Assembly (NCBI GenBank): GCA_002794735.1
Contig: NBAZ01000007.1
Coordinates: 806,001 to 870,000, forward strand
From: Pyrrhoderma lamaoense
Taxonomy: Eukaryota; Basidiomycota; Agaricomycetes; Hymenochaetales; Hymenochaetaceae
Direction of reading: 5' to 3'
Length of the DNA: 64,000 bases
Positions 47,943-60,843 of the stretch are shown here, one piece after another; the first letter of the stretch is position 1, and each line of letters opens with the position of its first letter. The translations under genes were made by a program, and so were the position numbers. The notes beneath the pieces are model-generated. The model ran no database searches. It had not been told where the DNA came from and saw only the letters and a program-made list of their open reading frames with translations.

Positions 47943-48712
47943 GCAAAAGAGCTATCTGTTCGACTTGAAATTTCGTTCCTGCACGTACGGTGTCCAATAA
48001 TGAGCAGTTACGGATATGAACAAGGGACGGAAGTTATGTGAACACCAGTCATGCAGTAGTTATAAGCTTCAGGTAGCGCGGCAAAACCCAAGTCCTTCGG
48101 GGACCCCATACGTCTATAAGTTCTATAAGCTCTGACGTTAACAAGGGATAAAGCAACAGAACAGGCACATGCGGGTTTCGGTATGTATTCCGACTGTTGT
48201 TCGTGGGTTCGCGCAATCTGGAGTGGTGATGAATCTAAACATCTCCTGTGATTACTTACATAGACAATCATTAGTTATCATTCTGGATCCTGAGATAAAG
48301 AAGTATCTGAGGTTCCGAGGACTCAAAAGATCATGCCGAGTCAGCCGAAAGTCGGTTGGCTATGTTCTTGGTTTGGATTGCTCAGTACTCAAGTTTACAA
48401 TGCAATACTCATCTTGGACTCAGCTGCATCCTGAGGTGAAGAAGCATTGGATCTCATGACCACGACTCAGTTAATTTGGACATTCACAAATGAGGAAGGT
48501 TAAGCTGACTTAAGAACGAAGTCTATCTGATCATAGTGAGATGAGACAGGCCTGAAGATTACTCTGACTTCTTGGGATAAGCGAAGACGAAAGAAGTAAT
48601 TGTCAAATATCAGTAGAATATCGCACATCATCGGTCCGAGCCGGGGAAATCCCCTTCACATGAAGTCTGGTCCTGTTCATGAACAGTGGGCGTACACAAC
48701 CGCGGGAAGGCT
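47943..48712. other. Upstream region of the DUF6593 gene / 3' flank of BTB copy 2
   Basis: 770 bases between two minus-strand genes. Short ORFs on both strands show no recognisable sequence. Presumed promoter and 3' UTR. Confidence 0.4.
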
Positions 48713-50388
48713 TCAACTAACTTTGAATAGCGCCCGCTTTTTCATCTTACGCGTTACAAGGACAGATGAACCAGTTTTAATTCCACCGAATGCTAAAACG
48801 ACTGTTTCTTCCGTGCCTGCACCTCGTGTCTGCTTTCTCATGTCGATAGCCGCTTTCGCAAAGCGGAAGCGCTCCTGGTCGGATCCTTATATAGGGTCGA
48901 ATGCACAGAATTTAATAGACTCTTGTCAGTAACACGGAGCTCCTCCAATTATTATCGATTTTAAAAGGCTTACCTATTTGAAACAACGGGGATTCTATAG
49001 CACTTTTGAACAGATCAAATCCTGATTACGAGTTAGCATGGATTTTTCAACATTAGATACAAAGCGCACTTACCAAGACGCGAGAAGATACTAAGGAGTG
49101 TGCCACGCCCGTTGCCTGTCGTGGAATGTATATCCAGAGAAGCTGGTAGAGTGATCACCAGGAAGTTGAATACATCGGAACGTAGCTGGTAGGCATATGG
49201 TCCCAGAATTGTGGGTGGTGGAGCTTCAGACGGTGTCGCTACTCCATCCTCTGAAGGAAGGCCGTCCACGAAGTTGATCCACTCGTCAATGGTCTCAATT
49301 GAAATAGATTCGCGGCATGCCTGATAGGCATAGTGGCACAAGTCTTCTAACCCACCAAGAAGGCAACCTGCCGCGAGTACCCCCCGTGCATTGGCGTGAG
49401 TCAAGTTATTCAAGGAGACAGACGAATATAGATATCCTAAAGCTAGCAGACAAGTACCTCTATGTCAATGTCCTCATAATGCCCATAGAATCATTGATAC
49501 AACTTACCTATAGAAAGTCCCTATATTGACCATAGTATTATAGTATTGAGCTATTGCCTCTTATGATATGTTACTTATACATACTTGATCTGTAACCTCT
49601 GGAAATCGCTCTAGAGGAACGTAGATCGTTTTGTAACCCCCAGTGTTCGGAGTTGTTGAAATCAGGTGGGCAAGGTATGGTGAACGGGATAGAATAATGG
49701 CATGTAATTGGTAGATATTTTTACGTGCATGCTGTGGAAGTGGTGTCACGTTGAGTATATATGGGGCACCTCCTGTTTGTACACGACATAAAGAAACATA
49801 CCAATAACGTATCTGCGAAGTTCTGCAAACAAGAATTTGAAATAAGAAACCGATCATGGATTGTTTACGTTTGCTATAAATTGACATACTCCTAATTGAA
49901 AACCTGCATTATACAAGTGGTCGATGATTCTTTCATTATGAGTAGAATTATATGCTACACTGGATGTATGTTGAGGACACTTGATTAGTACTGCTTCTCA
50001 AACAGCGAACGGCCGCAAGGCTAAATTTAGAAACGAGAACGTTTCTATATAGGCGCACCATGCGCGAATGATATTATTGAATTATTCTTGTATAGATGGC
50101 GCAAACAAAAAAAGGATTTTCTACGGGAGCTTCAAACAAAGAAGAGTTTGACACGTACTTTGTATACTCTTTTGCTGAGTCTGAAGATGGTCCTGGGCCT
50201 GCCGCTACATATGCCTCACCGTCATGGGCAGTAAGTGGGGCAGGTGAGGATGTGCCCTTCGGTGCTGATCCTGAGCTTCCTGTTACACTCGGGGATGGAC
50301 TAAAAGATTTGAAAGCCGCCGCGTTTTTGGATGTAGCGTGACCATTCATATTAGAAAACGAGGGTGAGGGTGAGGCTGATGCAGACAT
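48713..50388 (-). CDS. BTB/POZ domain protein (copy 2)
   Basis: The start at 50388 opens a Ser/Pro/Gly-rich N-terminus (MSASASPSPSFSNMNGH..., ...KEYTKYVSNSSLFEAPVENPF). The POZ-like part follows in short exons: SVAYNSTHNERIIDHLYNAGF, NFADT, PYILNVTPLPQHARKNIYQLH, AIILSRSPYLAHLIS and YKTIYVPLERFPEVT. The next exon reads LALGYLYSSVSL, HANARGVLAAGCLLGGLEDL and CHYAYQACRESISIETIDEW. The end reads FDLFKSAIESPLFQ, then ERFRFAKAAIDMRKQTRGAGTEE and VTRKMKKRALFKVS-stop at 48713. It is only distantly similar to the first BTB gene in this window. Intron edges between 49,870 and 50,110 are uncertain. Confidence 0.78.
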
Positions 50389-50593
50389 GAAGGTTTTGTA
50401 CAAAGGGGATAGCACAACGTTGACCCAGTGAAGGTGAAATGCTTGTACTTGTATTGTACACATTCCAGCGATATACTACTATTAGTGTTCAACGTCGATC
50501 ATTACGTACTCATTTTAGTGTACTAGTACGTCCACTAATTAATCAATGCTCTACATATAACTTATATTATAATATATACATTACTAATCTAAT

Positions 50594-51648
50594 TCAATAT
50601 ATACATGTACCAGCGAACTTTCTATTGGCATCTTCAAGAGTGGACACGACTCCTACTCCCTTGTTTTCCAAGTTCATATCCACGAAACTGGCCATTAGAT
50701 TGTCATAAACTCCATTTTCTTTCGCTTTCGATCCAACAATAGCCGCATAAGATGGCGGTGGAGAAATGTATTTTATAGGTTTGTCGTGTTCCTGTACAAA
50801 AGTCTTGTCTATCTGTACAGGTACATAATATACGGCAATTGTAAAGTAAAAAACTTAACGACAATAACTTAACCTGTCAAAGTTTTTCGAACAACTCTTA
50901 CCATATGTGATCTATCCGACGCGAACAGCTCTAGGTAATCCTGTCCAGGGACGATACGGAATAGACTATAGCAAAAGTACGCCGGATCAGCCACGCGGCT
51001 ACAAGGGAATAGTACAAATACACCTGTACACTGATCGCGAGGCTTATGTCCCTAATCTTCAAAATGAAACAGGGGAACAGGTGCAAAAAAGGAGAAAGAA
51101 AAAACAAAATAATGGCCGGGCATCCGTAAACACACACATACCTACGATAATTGTCCGAAATCGTCCAGGTGGCATCCATCGCTGAGTACGGGAATGTTTG
51201 CGCGACATACTCCGACCAAGTACATGGAGTTTCCAAAGTTGAATCGAAATCATATACCCAAACACTCTGCAATCTCGCAATGTCCTCGCGATCCGAGTTA
51301 CCGTCATCGTCTTTAAACCGGTGCTCGAGTACAAGTATAACATGGTAGTCCCAAATCACCACGTTTTCGCGCAACTTCTGCTTCCATAGTGCAACCTTTT
51401 CTCATTTATGTGGCATTTGTTCCATTTTCGTCTCACGAATACATCATGATAATTGCAATTTAACGTACCGAGCGTGTGGGATTCGAAATAAAAACAGCAT
51501 ACACGTTCCATCTTCCTCTGATCTCCTCATCATCAAGAAATTGTTTGGCAAGCAAATAAATGTTCTCCTCGCAATAGCAAGTAGTGTACACAGCGTCCTT
51601 GGGGAAGGGAGGTGGACAGTATTTATCATAATCCGGTGTATTGGGCAT
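50594..51648 (-). CDS. NTAQ1: Protein N-terminal glutamine amidohydrolase (NTAQ1)
   Basis: Deamidates N-terminal Gln to Glu, feeding the Arg/N-degron pathway. The start at 51648 gives MPNTPDYDKYCPPPFP, then DAVYTTCYCEENIYLLAKQ with the catalytic Cys of the CYCEEN motif. RENVVIWDYHVILVLEHR carries the WDYHV motif with the catalytic His, and SVWVYDFDSTLE has the third (Asp) residue. WSEYVAQTFPY follows and the last exon is SPPPPSYAAIVGSK ... SFVDMNLENKG, ending at 50594. The family is recognised without doubt. Length (about 215 residues) is normal. Other members of the N-degron pathway are not in the window. Confidence 0.95.
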
Positions 51649-52059
51649 TACAAGAAGCGAGTCACATTTGAGTCAGGCAACAAAGTCGACAACACTGTCA
51701 TTAGAGTACAATTTTGAATCTCCGATGGGAAACGATGAGAATAGTAGTGTTTACGGAATTGCAACAATATACATTAAATATAGTTTGAATATGCAGCAAA
51801 GGGCATCAAAACCGGCGAGAGGTTCTAGGCACAAGAAGAATGCCAAAAAAGATAGGGTGAAATGGTTAAAGTGTGGTATTCTATTGCATAAAAAGTGTAA
51901 TAATAAGAGACGGAGGAAAGGCGATCAATTCGACTGTGCTCCCAATAATCATATGCAACTGCAACTTACTAAAAGGTATATTCCATTCATTAAGCTCTTT
52001 TACTCGTGAGTATCTCATTACTTGAAATAGTGGCGAAGCTCGCCCGTCCATTCCCCCCT
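51649..52059. other. Intergenic region, NTAQ1 upstream
   Basis: 411 bases between two minus-strand genes. An AT-rich + strand ORF here (51641-52009) has no family likeness and a Lys-rich, biased composition, so it is not called. Confidence 0.4.
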
Positions 52060-52520
52060 TCACATAGCTGTCCTTGTCTTGACCTTTGCGTCATTGGAAG
52101 CGGCGCTTTTTATTGGAACTACCCTCCCGGAGATGCCCACGCTTTTCTTTGCGAGTACGTCTTGAAGGTCAGGGGATGCGCGCTCGAGCTTAAACGGCTC
52201 GAAAACATGCGTGCGGGCCGGAGGTGGTACAACAGAGGGTGTTGTTGGAGATGCACGTTGTGGTTGTGGTGCATGTATTGGTGTCTGAGCGGTTGGCAAG
52301 GAAGTCGATGGCGCAAGGACAGGAGGTTTAGATGGGTATGCGTTCACTGGGCGAGGGTATTGAGATGGCGGTGGAGTCTGCTGCAGTGGTGCTCGGTTTA
52401 TGTTTCTATGGAAGTAGGGTAAGCGGTGGAGTCAAAGTATGATGAGGAGCACAGCACATACGTGAAGGGGTGGGTTTTGAATGGGTCGAACGACGCTGGA
52501 AGACCGTGTGATGAAGACAT
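52060..52520 (-). CDS. Short Pro/Ser-rich protein, function unknown
   Basis: The start at 52520 gives MSSSHGLPASFDPFKTHPF. An intron (gtatgtgc ... ttccatag) joins to TNINRAPLQQTPPPSQY, then Pro/Ser/Thr-rich sequence, and the end FEPFKLERASPDLQDVLAKKS and VVPIKSAASN, with the stop at 52060. About 125 residues. The C-terminal third is less biased and may be a short interaction motif. No family recognised. Splice consensus and the change of frame at the intron support a real gene; a fortuitous ORF remains possible. Confidence 0.55.
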
Positions 52521-55191
52521 TCTGAAAACCTTGAAAGAGGACTCGAAGACAAAAAACTTGGGGGAATGAAGAGAGAAAAAAAATTGAACCCGATGGGCCT
52601 TTTTGTATTGAAAATAAAAGGCAGAAAAAAAATTGGGATGATAAATATTTATGAGTTATATGGCTAGGATTAGTGGCTATAGCCGTTCTGCTAAAAGTGA
52701 ATCCCGATAAAGCACCGGACGAGCGCGTGATGATTCACCACTGATCGGACGCGGAACGGGACAATACCAATTCATTTTCCCCCGCAAACTAACAAATCAG
52801 GTGTTTTCGATACCTTTATTGGGCAAATATTTGCTTACTTGTACCCCAGGTTCAAAGCAAATAAGCCTTAAATCTTCTTTTACTAACGAAAACGTCAGTT
52901 TCAGAAAGCAAGCCGGATCTCAGAGAAAAGCCTTGCCTTTTTTATGATCGACTCCGAATGATATAAGCAACTACCCGACGGCCGATACTACAAGAGGTAC
53001 TTTCCTACCCGTTTTAAAGAGAAAAATGATTATCGAGCTGATACTCGTAGCCAATTCCCTCTTCCTCCCTTATTCTTAAGAATCCATTCAGTCACCATCA
53101 AACCTGGGGTAGAAAATATCATATGACGATGTTATTTTCCCGACCCTATCTAGCACCCAAGACGCTAACGAACGGAATCAGTCAATGAATATCCAACTTC
53201 GTCGAATGCACCTCATGTATCAGAGGACAAAGTAATGACATATTTCCCTCACAAAGCCGTATACCTGGTTCAAACGCGGATTAAAATAGGAATTATATGA
53301 AAGAAGTAAAAATCCCGAGATAAACACAAGCAAGTGTTAACACCGTTACTTCGTCGAGACGGTGCTTCTATTCCATTATCTAACTGACAGCCAAGGCCCA
53401 TTATATCATGCATCAACAAAGGGAGATGGAAAAAAGAGGGATTTATGAAATGAGATCAAGGGAACATTAATCACAAGAAAAAACGTTGCTTTGAAAACCA
53501 ATAAAGTGACGAGGCATGGCGAGTTATAATAATAACATCTCAGATTCATCATGCATAAACGCCTTCAAGCATAAAATTTTCCCGATCTGAAAGGGATGTG
53601 GATGAAAACATCCATGACATCTGTCGCGAAAAGGGGGAATTCTCAGATTTCCGACGAGCAAAACGGAACTCTTGACATCACAATCACGAAAAATGTGGGG
53701 AGACCTTCCACAAATAAACAAATTGATCCCATCGTACATCGGTGAGAACGTGAATGCGGGGAACATAACCAAGGGATGATAATGAGAGCGCTTGAGTCAA
53801 AGAAGATGTGGGGTAGTTACGTAGAAGGATTGAGTGATGTGTGAGGAAGAACCTGAGACTGCTAATCAAAGGCGATACGTCTTGCAACTTCAACAAGATA
53901 TCCCCAATATTAACAGTCATTGACCAACTATAGGATATTGCGTATTATGATCCGCTACTATCTCCGGATAAACATGCGTCGAGACCATTTAGAAGTTCTT
54001 CTACAACGTCCGCCATAGCAGAAGTACTTCAATAATTCAATGGAGGTTGAGCAAGTAGACTCACGCCTTGTATATAAAGAGGCTTCGGAACACGTCCATG
54101 ATGCATCAGATGTCCAATATTATTCATGAAGAGCAATTAGTTCCCTGTTTCACATAATCAAAAACGCGCAGAATAGGTACTCCCGAGCTTGCACCGCGAC
54201 CAGCTGATTGCGTGCAAGTTAAAAGCATCGTCTGAGTACAAATAACGACGAAGTCTAGAAGCGTGAACTCATCCTTCTCTTCCCTTAATAGATCTTTTTT
54301 CGCTTATGCCAAGCATCATAGTAAGATCCGGGCGTGATACAACCATAAGGAAGGTTTCGGAAGACTATTACCAGTAAATCTTTATAAATACCACCCAAAG
54401 ATAGCGCATAACAAACTCCATATAATTTTTGTATGTCCTTATTCAAACCCCGAGGTTGGTCACGGGCTGGTCATCTGAATGGAGTTGCACGACTTCTTGA
54501 GAAATAACGAAGGTGGAAAGATAATCGATAGTTTGGGGAGTTTTATGATATCCATATTGTGATTGTGAGTCAAGGGCTTACGTGTCATCCACCTCACTCC
54601 ATGCAGGTGACCATTACCAGAATCAATAACAAAATCAAATATAACGGAGCACTTACTCTTTTCAGTAATTTTGTCCAACTTATCCATTCTGGATATAATC
54701 ATTTACGTACCAGAAGAAATCATAGCACATTCCATAAAAAGTCAACATATTCCAATAAAATCTGAATTCAGACTATAATACAGTAGGACAATATATCCAA
54801 GTAGTGGGTTAAGACGATCTCCCCTTTTCATAAGGCTTTTAATCCTGATAAATTAATCTCATGAATGGGTGTAATACTTACAATTACAACAAGTGAGTCA
54901 ACCACTAAAATTCATTTACGAGCTCTTTCAGATTACTAGGGTATGTACGTTGCAAAAAACGTAGTAGCTATATAGAATGTGAAATATGTTCGTATCCAAA
55001 TCCGAGTCCCGAGTACATTGTTCTTGTTTAGATGACTTTCAAGAGGTCACTGTTTGTGACTTATATGCATAAACCAATGAGCGAAAATCTCTTGACACTC
55101 ATGGCAAGGGCGAATCAACGAAAAATGCAACTCATCAACTTTGATGATTATTCTTTCTACGTCACCGCCTGCTTCCTTTCTGCCTCAAAGT
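52521..55191. other. Gene-poor 2.7-kb stretch
   Basis: The longest interval without a confident gene. It is AT-rich with scattered short ORFs. The best coding-like pieces are on the minus strand: MADVVEELLNGLDACLSGDS starting at ~54016, and ~53690-53920 with ILLKLQDVSPLISSLRFFL and GYVPRIHVLTDVRWDQF. A TTTATATA lies ~70 bases before the first. Also ~54,460-54,700 carries fragments with MDKLDKITEK and EVVQLHSDDQPVTNLGV. I could not connect them into one frame or recognise a family. No tRNA, terminal repeats or transposase were seen. Confidence 0.4.
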
Positions 55192-56934
55192 CTAGCAGTA
55201 GTCGTCATAGTCATTATCTTCAGAAGTATAGTCACCAAAATCGAGTGTATCCTGGTGGCCAAGAAAGTTATTTAGGGTGTCTAAGTTGATTCGTCCAGGA
55301 CTAGCAACCGATTTCAGTTTCGCACGTTTACTAGTCCCTGCATGATCATGAATCTTGTCATTGTCCTCCTCCTCTCGGGCCCAATCACAGGCCTGAGCAA
55401 TGGCATCCGTCTCCTCAGTGCTACACATCAATCCTTCCAGCTCACCTTCAGCAAATAGCTCTTCATCAGTTATTTCGTCTACATGTTTTTTGGAAGCTAA
55501 GAGCTGAAGACGAGTTGGAACTCCCGTAGAAAAGAGTGTATCAGAAGTAAGTAGATGAGAGGTGAAATCTTGGGATGTCTCGCCGGGAGGTTGCAAAGGA
55601 CGGAGAAGAAATTGGGAAGCGCTATCGATTTGACTATACTTGCGACGCTTCCTGGGACGTGGCGAGTGTTTTAATGTAGTTTCATCATCCCCTTTGTGAC
55701 TAACTTTGGTATTCAGATTGATCTCAGATGAATCTTTTGATTCATTATCCCCACTCAATGAAGACAAAGATTCAAGTTTAGTCTTCCACTTGCCTTCTTG
55801 AAACTGGATCACATCCTTCAGAAAAATCGCAACTTCAACCCTTTTGGAAAATTTTGTAGTTCGTCCACTGGTTGTTAATGAGACGTCGGTCTTCCCAAGC
55901 CAAGGGACCTCTGAGATCAAGCTCTTGATGTGCTCGTAGATCAACTTGTAACGCCGCATGATGACATCCTTGCTAGCTCCGAAGCGTCTCCCTAATCTAT
56001 TCGCAAGATCCCCACATTGTGGTAGCGAACTTGATAATTCTCCTTCTAGAGCGAGTATATATATAGCACATGCAGTGGGAAGAGCTGGTAAACTTGTCAC
56101 AAGATGTGCACGAGAAACCAAGTCAGATAGTAACATTGCAGTTCGAAGAGCTGAGGGAAGATGAATGGAGTTGAGTGCTTTGATAACATTTCGAGGTAAA
56201 CACAACGGAAGCTCTGACTTCAGTTCAAGAAGATACCTTTGCAGCACGGGTAAATGCCAACTGGGATCAACTGATACCAGCTTGAGTCCGAGAAGATTGA
56301 TTACGGACGAGAATATACGAGCAAGTGCAACCGGTGTTTCATCTAGAAGATACTGACGTAAACAGTATGATGAGTTATCGGAGAGTGAGGCAAGAGAAGG
56401 GATAAGAAAGTCATACCGCAATATCCCTAACAGTTTCCCCCTTTTGATTCTCACGAAGAGCAATTATTAGAGAAGCACCAGCTACAAGTCGGGCTTTCCT
56501 TCCGAAACGAAAGTTCCCCTTTTGCATAGCGAGCTCAAATATATTGACGGCACGGGCTGCAAGAGCAGGATAGCCTATTCTAGATGCCAAAGCAGTAACA
56601 AGTTCACGCATTGAGATCTGTTTGATAAAGATTAAGGGGATAAGGACAAAAGTGGGAACATGCTGGTACCACGCACCTTGTTTCTTTCCGCGGCCGCTTG
56701 AACACCTTGACCGGCTAAGTCCCAGCCGTTTGCACTACGGAAACTTTTGAGAGTAGAACGCGAGTAAAAGGGGATATTGTAACGATTATTCCCATTGTCC
56801 TCGGTCTCTACATGGGTATCAAGAATAATTTGTTGTGAATCTTGTAAAGTACCGCAGGATGGGCAAACAGCTGACCCTGCGTCGTCGTCCCACACGAACT
56901 CATCTCCGCATTCACCGCACCTGTCGGGCCTCAT
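55192..56934 (-). CDS. TFIIB-like transcription factor (zinc ribbon plus cyclin folds)
   Basis: The start at 56934 reads MRPDRCGECGDEFVWDDDAGSAVCPSCGTL, a Zn ribbon with CxxC...CxxC spacing (CGEC, CPSC). Then ISMRELVTALASRIGYP, RAVNIFELAMQKGNFRFGRKARLVAGASLIIALRE, intron, YLLDETPVALARIFSSV: the first cyclin box of TFIIB/Brf proteins. A weaker second repeat has PTACAIYILALEGE and DLANRLGRRFGASKDVIMRRYKLIYEHI. The C-terminal third is acidic and disordered with basic patches, ending DYTSEDNDYDDYC at 55192. It is too divergent to call TFIIB proper or Brf1 by eye. General RNA polymerase II or III initiation is the inferred role. Confidence 0.8.
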
Positions 56935-57235
56935 GGACCAAACGAAAGATTGACGAAGTCGAAAGCAGTCCTGAATCAAACCTTCTTGACTTCGAAGACG
57001 AAAGGGGCGGCCGTGCTGCTTATGCGTGCTTGAAAGGGTTCAAGATTGAGAAACGTGAGAAGAGATTACCTGATGATGAAACATTACATCATCGGAATGA
57101 ATTGAGAGAGAGAGCAACAAGAAAATGATATATAATTACAATTAGCATCCCCATCATGATCTCCTCTTGCCTCGCGCACTCATCACAATCTCCCGCAGGC
57201 ACTTCTTCTTTCTCATTTCTGCTCTGATCGGAAAT
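56935..57235. promoter_or_regulatory. Divergent TFIIB-like / trehalose phosphorylase promoter
   Basis: 301 bases between opposite start codons. Short pyrimidine-rich tract near the trehalose phosphorylase start (~57205-57225). No specific element recognised; CCCCT/AGGGG-type stress elements were not seen. Confidence 0.35.
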
Positions 57236-60048
57236 ATGTCGAAAAATAAAGCTGAATTTGAGTCGGTCGCGTCTGACTCACTCAGACGAAGGCTATCAAG
57301 TGCTTCCGGACAACGTCCGAATTTACCTGGGTTTACTAGCCTGACTGTTAGTCAACTTCTTTCAATGTAGAATTTAGACATAGCCAATTTTAATCGTAGC
57401 TTACAACGCACTTTCTCCAGCCCATGTGGGCAGGTATTGCAGGCGCACCTTCACCGAATGAGCATGGCTTTGAAGTCTCGATTTCTATTCATGATTCCGT
57501 TTACAACACAGATTTTGCGTCTACTTTGATCCCCATTCCGGCTGGTAGCAAGATTGCAGAACCAGAGCAAATCGAAGAGCATATTCTTGATGCTTTACGC
57601 AAGTTCTCTACTGAGCATCTATGTAAGTTCCTTGGAGCTGGTGTTACTCTTTCTCTTCTCAAGGAGGTGAGAGTTCAAGCGCATACATCCCACGAATAAC
57701 AAATGTTTAAGCTGTTATCACATTAGGCACCGAATCTGTGTACTCGCCTTTGGTTGGAAATGGATATAGTCCCTATTGTATGTGTCCATGTGTCCATTCT
57801 AAATTCATTTCGTATCTAAAAATAGGACTACGTCTAGGTTTTCAATATCAAAGCATATCACACTGAAAGTCTCACGAAACCTCATATCAAACACCGAATC
57901 TCTGCTACAAACAGCATGATCAACTCTCAGCTCCAGTCTGGGGCCGAAACTCCGACGATGTTGACTATGCCGGTCGGCACTACTGGACTACAAGCAGGTG
58001 TCACAGGCAAGCTTCCAGTTGTTCGAACTCTTGATGAACAGGCCGATTCAGCCGCCCGCAAGTGTCTTATGTATTATGGGCCGAACAACAACCCTCGATT
58101 GACCATCGGACCGAGGAATCAAGTTACAGTACGCCTTGTGGATCAACTTTGATCACTATTATACCAATTTTAATTGCTATAGGTTGATGCTGGTGGTAAA
58201 ATACATCTCATTGACGACCTCGAAGAGTACGAGAAGACTGTCAGACCGGGAACATGGCGAGCAGTCAACAAGTTCGCTGATGAACTGCGGGAGAAGAAGA
58301 TTAAAATGGGGTTCTTCTCATCCACACCTCAAGGAGGTGGGTTACTATTATAAAAGTCTTTCCACTATTCTGATGACGTCTTTTGTTAAGGTGGTGTTGC
58401 CTTGGTTAGTATTTGTGCCTTATCTATGGAATTTGCCGGTTCTTATCAGTATGATTGGCCTAGATGAGGCATGCTTTGATTCGTTTCTTAAGTCTTCTAG
58501 ATGTAGATGCCGCCTGGTAAGATATTATGTATTCTATTCCTGACAAGACCATTGTTCAACACGTGGTTAGGTACGTTCCAAACCCCTCTCCGAGCGTCTT
58601 TAGAACAACGAAGAACAACCACAATATTCTTCAAGGTGTGGCATCACCCGATCTGCGCCTTACTCAAGAAGCGAAGGACAACTTTGATCAGTGGATTTAT
58701 AAAAATGGTCTCCGATGGATTGCGGAGGGTGGCCCACTTGCAGAGGGTGGTGTAGATGTTGCATTCATTGGTAAGCTTCAACATCAAATAATCTAATTCT
58801 AAGTCTTCTGGGCTTATTATCCTCGACTTCAGATGATCCTCAGATGCCTGGTCTCATTCCGATGATTAAGAAGGCTAGACCTGGCCTTCCAATCGTGTAC
58901 CGTTCTCACATCGAGATTCGATCAGACCTCACAAGTATCAAGGGTTCCCCCAAGAAGAGGTATGGGAATATCTCTGGAAAAACATCCAGCTCGCGGACCT
59001 TTTCATCTCCCATCCGGTGAGCAAATTCGTGCCTAAGGATGTACCCATGGAGAAGGTTGCACTTCTAGGAGCTGCAACAGACTTGTAAGCTTTGAGCTTT
59101 TTTTACTCTGTTCTCGGAGTGTTTACTTTTTCTCCTTTTAGCCTCGACGGATTGAACAAGGAACTTGCTCCATGGGATTCTCAATACTATATGGGAGAGT
59201 TCCGTACTCTCTGTGCTAAGGAGAGAATGAATGAGTTGAAGTGGCCTGTCCGGGATTATGTCATACAGATCGCACGATTTGATCCTTCGAAGGGTATCCC
59301 TAACGTCATTGACTCTTACTACAAATTCCGACAATTATTAAAGGGCAAGATTCCAGATGAACAGGCACCTCAACTACTCGTTTGTGGACATGGTGCAGTT
59401 GATGACCCAGACGCTAGTATCATCTATGATCAAACAATACAGCAAATTAACTCTGAGCCGTATGTTACTTACGCGTCCGACATCATTGCGATGAGAATCC
59501 CACCTAGTGATCAACGTAAGTCAATAAAAATACATAAATTTTCTATATCTGTAAATTCTGTACAAATTATACTTATCTTTTTCTCTCGATTCTTTAGTTC
59601 TCAATGCTCTGATGCAAAACTCCAAGATCGCATTACAACTCTCAACCCGCGAAGGTTTTGAAGTCAAAGTCTCCGAAGCCCTCCATGCGGGCAAACCTGT
59701 TGTAGCTTTCCGTACAGGGGGTATCCCACTTCAAATTCAAGAAGGTAAATCCGGTTTCCTGTGTACCCCAGGAGACAACGATGCCGTCGCCGGCACCTAT
59801 TTGACTTGTACACGGATAAGAAGCTTTATGACACAATGAGTGAGTATGCGCGCACACACGTTTCGGATGAGGTAGGAACTGTAGGGAACGCGGCTGCTTG
59901 GTTGTACCTTGCTGCTGTGTTGACTCGCGGAACGAAGTTGAAACCAAATGGAGCTTGGATTAATGACTTGTTACGTGCTGAGGCTGGCGAACCTTACCAA
60001 CCTGACGAACCGAAACTTCCACGTGAAGGTTTGGACGTTCATGCATAA
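57236..60048 (+). CDS. Trehalose phosphorylase (GT4 family)
   Basis: Catalyses reversible phosphorolysis of trehalose to glucose 1-phosphate and glucose, part of carbon-reserve use in mushrooms. Start MSKNKAEFESVASDS; then MWAGIAGAPSPNEHGFEVSI, KIHLIDDLEEYEKTVRPGTW, GGGVALMRHALIRFLSLLDVD, FRTTKNNHNILQGV, GGPLAEGGVDVAFIDDPQMPGLIP, RPGLPIVYRSHI, RDYVIQIARFDPSKGIPNVIDSY, LVCGHGAVDDPDA and LQLSTREGFEVKVSEALHAGKPV (EX7E region of GT4), KLPREGLDVHA-stop at 60048. Two one-base breaks: 58947-58951 (ccccc; KGSP/QEEVWEYLWKN expected) and ~59788-59794 (DNDAVA/HLFDLYTDKK expected). Both look like consensus deletions because flanking sequence is strongly conserved. Confidence 0.93.
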
Positions 60049-60843
60049 AGTAGGCCGGTCGGTTGGATCTTCAATCCTCCTTGCTTCGACTCCTTCAGCT
60101 TTAGGTCCTCCCTTCCCCCATTGATCTGCTTATCTTTTGTGAGTCTCTTGTCTCGTCCGATACAACCCCAACACCCAGGTTTTGCAAACTGTAAATATAA
60201 AAAGAAAAGAATAATAATTACAGTCTGGTTCAGCTATTTATAAATCTTATCCCCCAACTCACCCCACCCCCTCTTCTTTTCACCTTTTTCCAATTGATGT
60301 AAAAACAGAGATTTAAAGAGAAATTTACAAATTGTTGTTGTATAGTTAGATCTACAGATAGTAGTATCACAATCTTTGTAGAATGTATTAGTTTTTGTCA
60401 TCGCAAACCAAGTTGAATATAAAGCTTAGTCACCCCCTGTTTAAAGTTTGCTCATTGCATCGAGTGAGATAACGAAGTAGTGGCTAATGGATTCTAACAG
60501 CCACTAGATATTCTAAGATGAACTTACCCAATGTATCTTACGTCTTGAAGGAGAAAGAAAAAAAAAGCACCTTTCTAAATCAATCTAGACAGGATTCTAT
60601 AATAGGCGAGGGTCTAATCCCTTTTCACTCCCACTTCCAAAATTAGATCAACCAGATAAAGAATAAAAATAGGTATCCATTAGTACTTTTTCTTTTAATT
60701 TCAAAAGATGGGGGACAAGATGCTAAGCTCAAACAAAGTATACAACCTTTTTCTACAGAACATTTAGAGTACATGTAGTTAGGGAAAAAAAAAAGAAAAT
60801 GATATTAGTATTTTCACAAGAGCCCTCTCCACGTCTCTTTTTA
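60049..60843. other. Convergent region between trehalose phosphorylase and EMG1
   Basis: 795 AT-rich bases with A- and T-runs. Presumed 3' UTRs. No exon or repeat recognised. Confidence 0.5.

Noticed and set aside
51641..52009. Lys-rich + ORF
   Set aside because: AT-rich, biased composition, antisense to nothing known, no motif; treated as chance.
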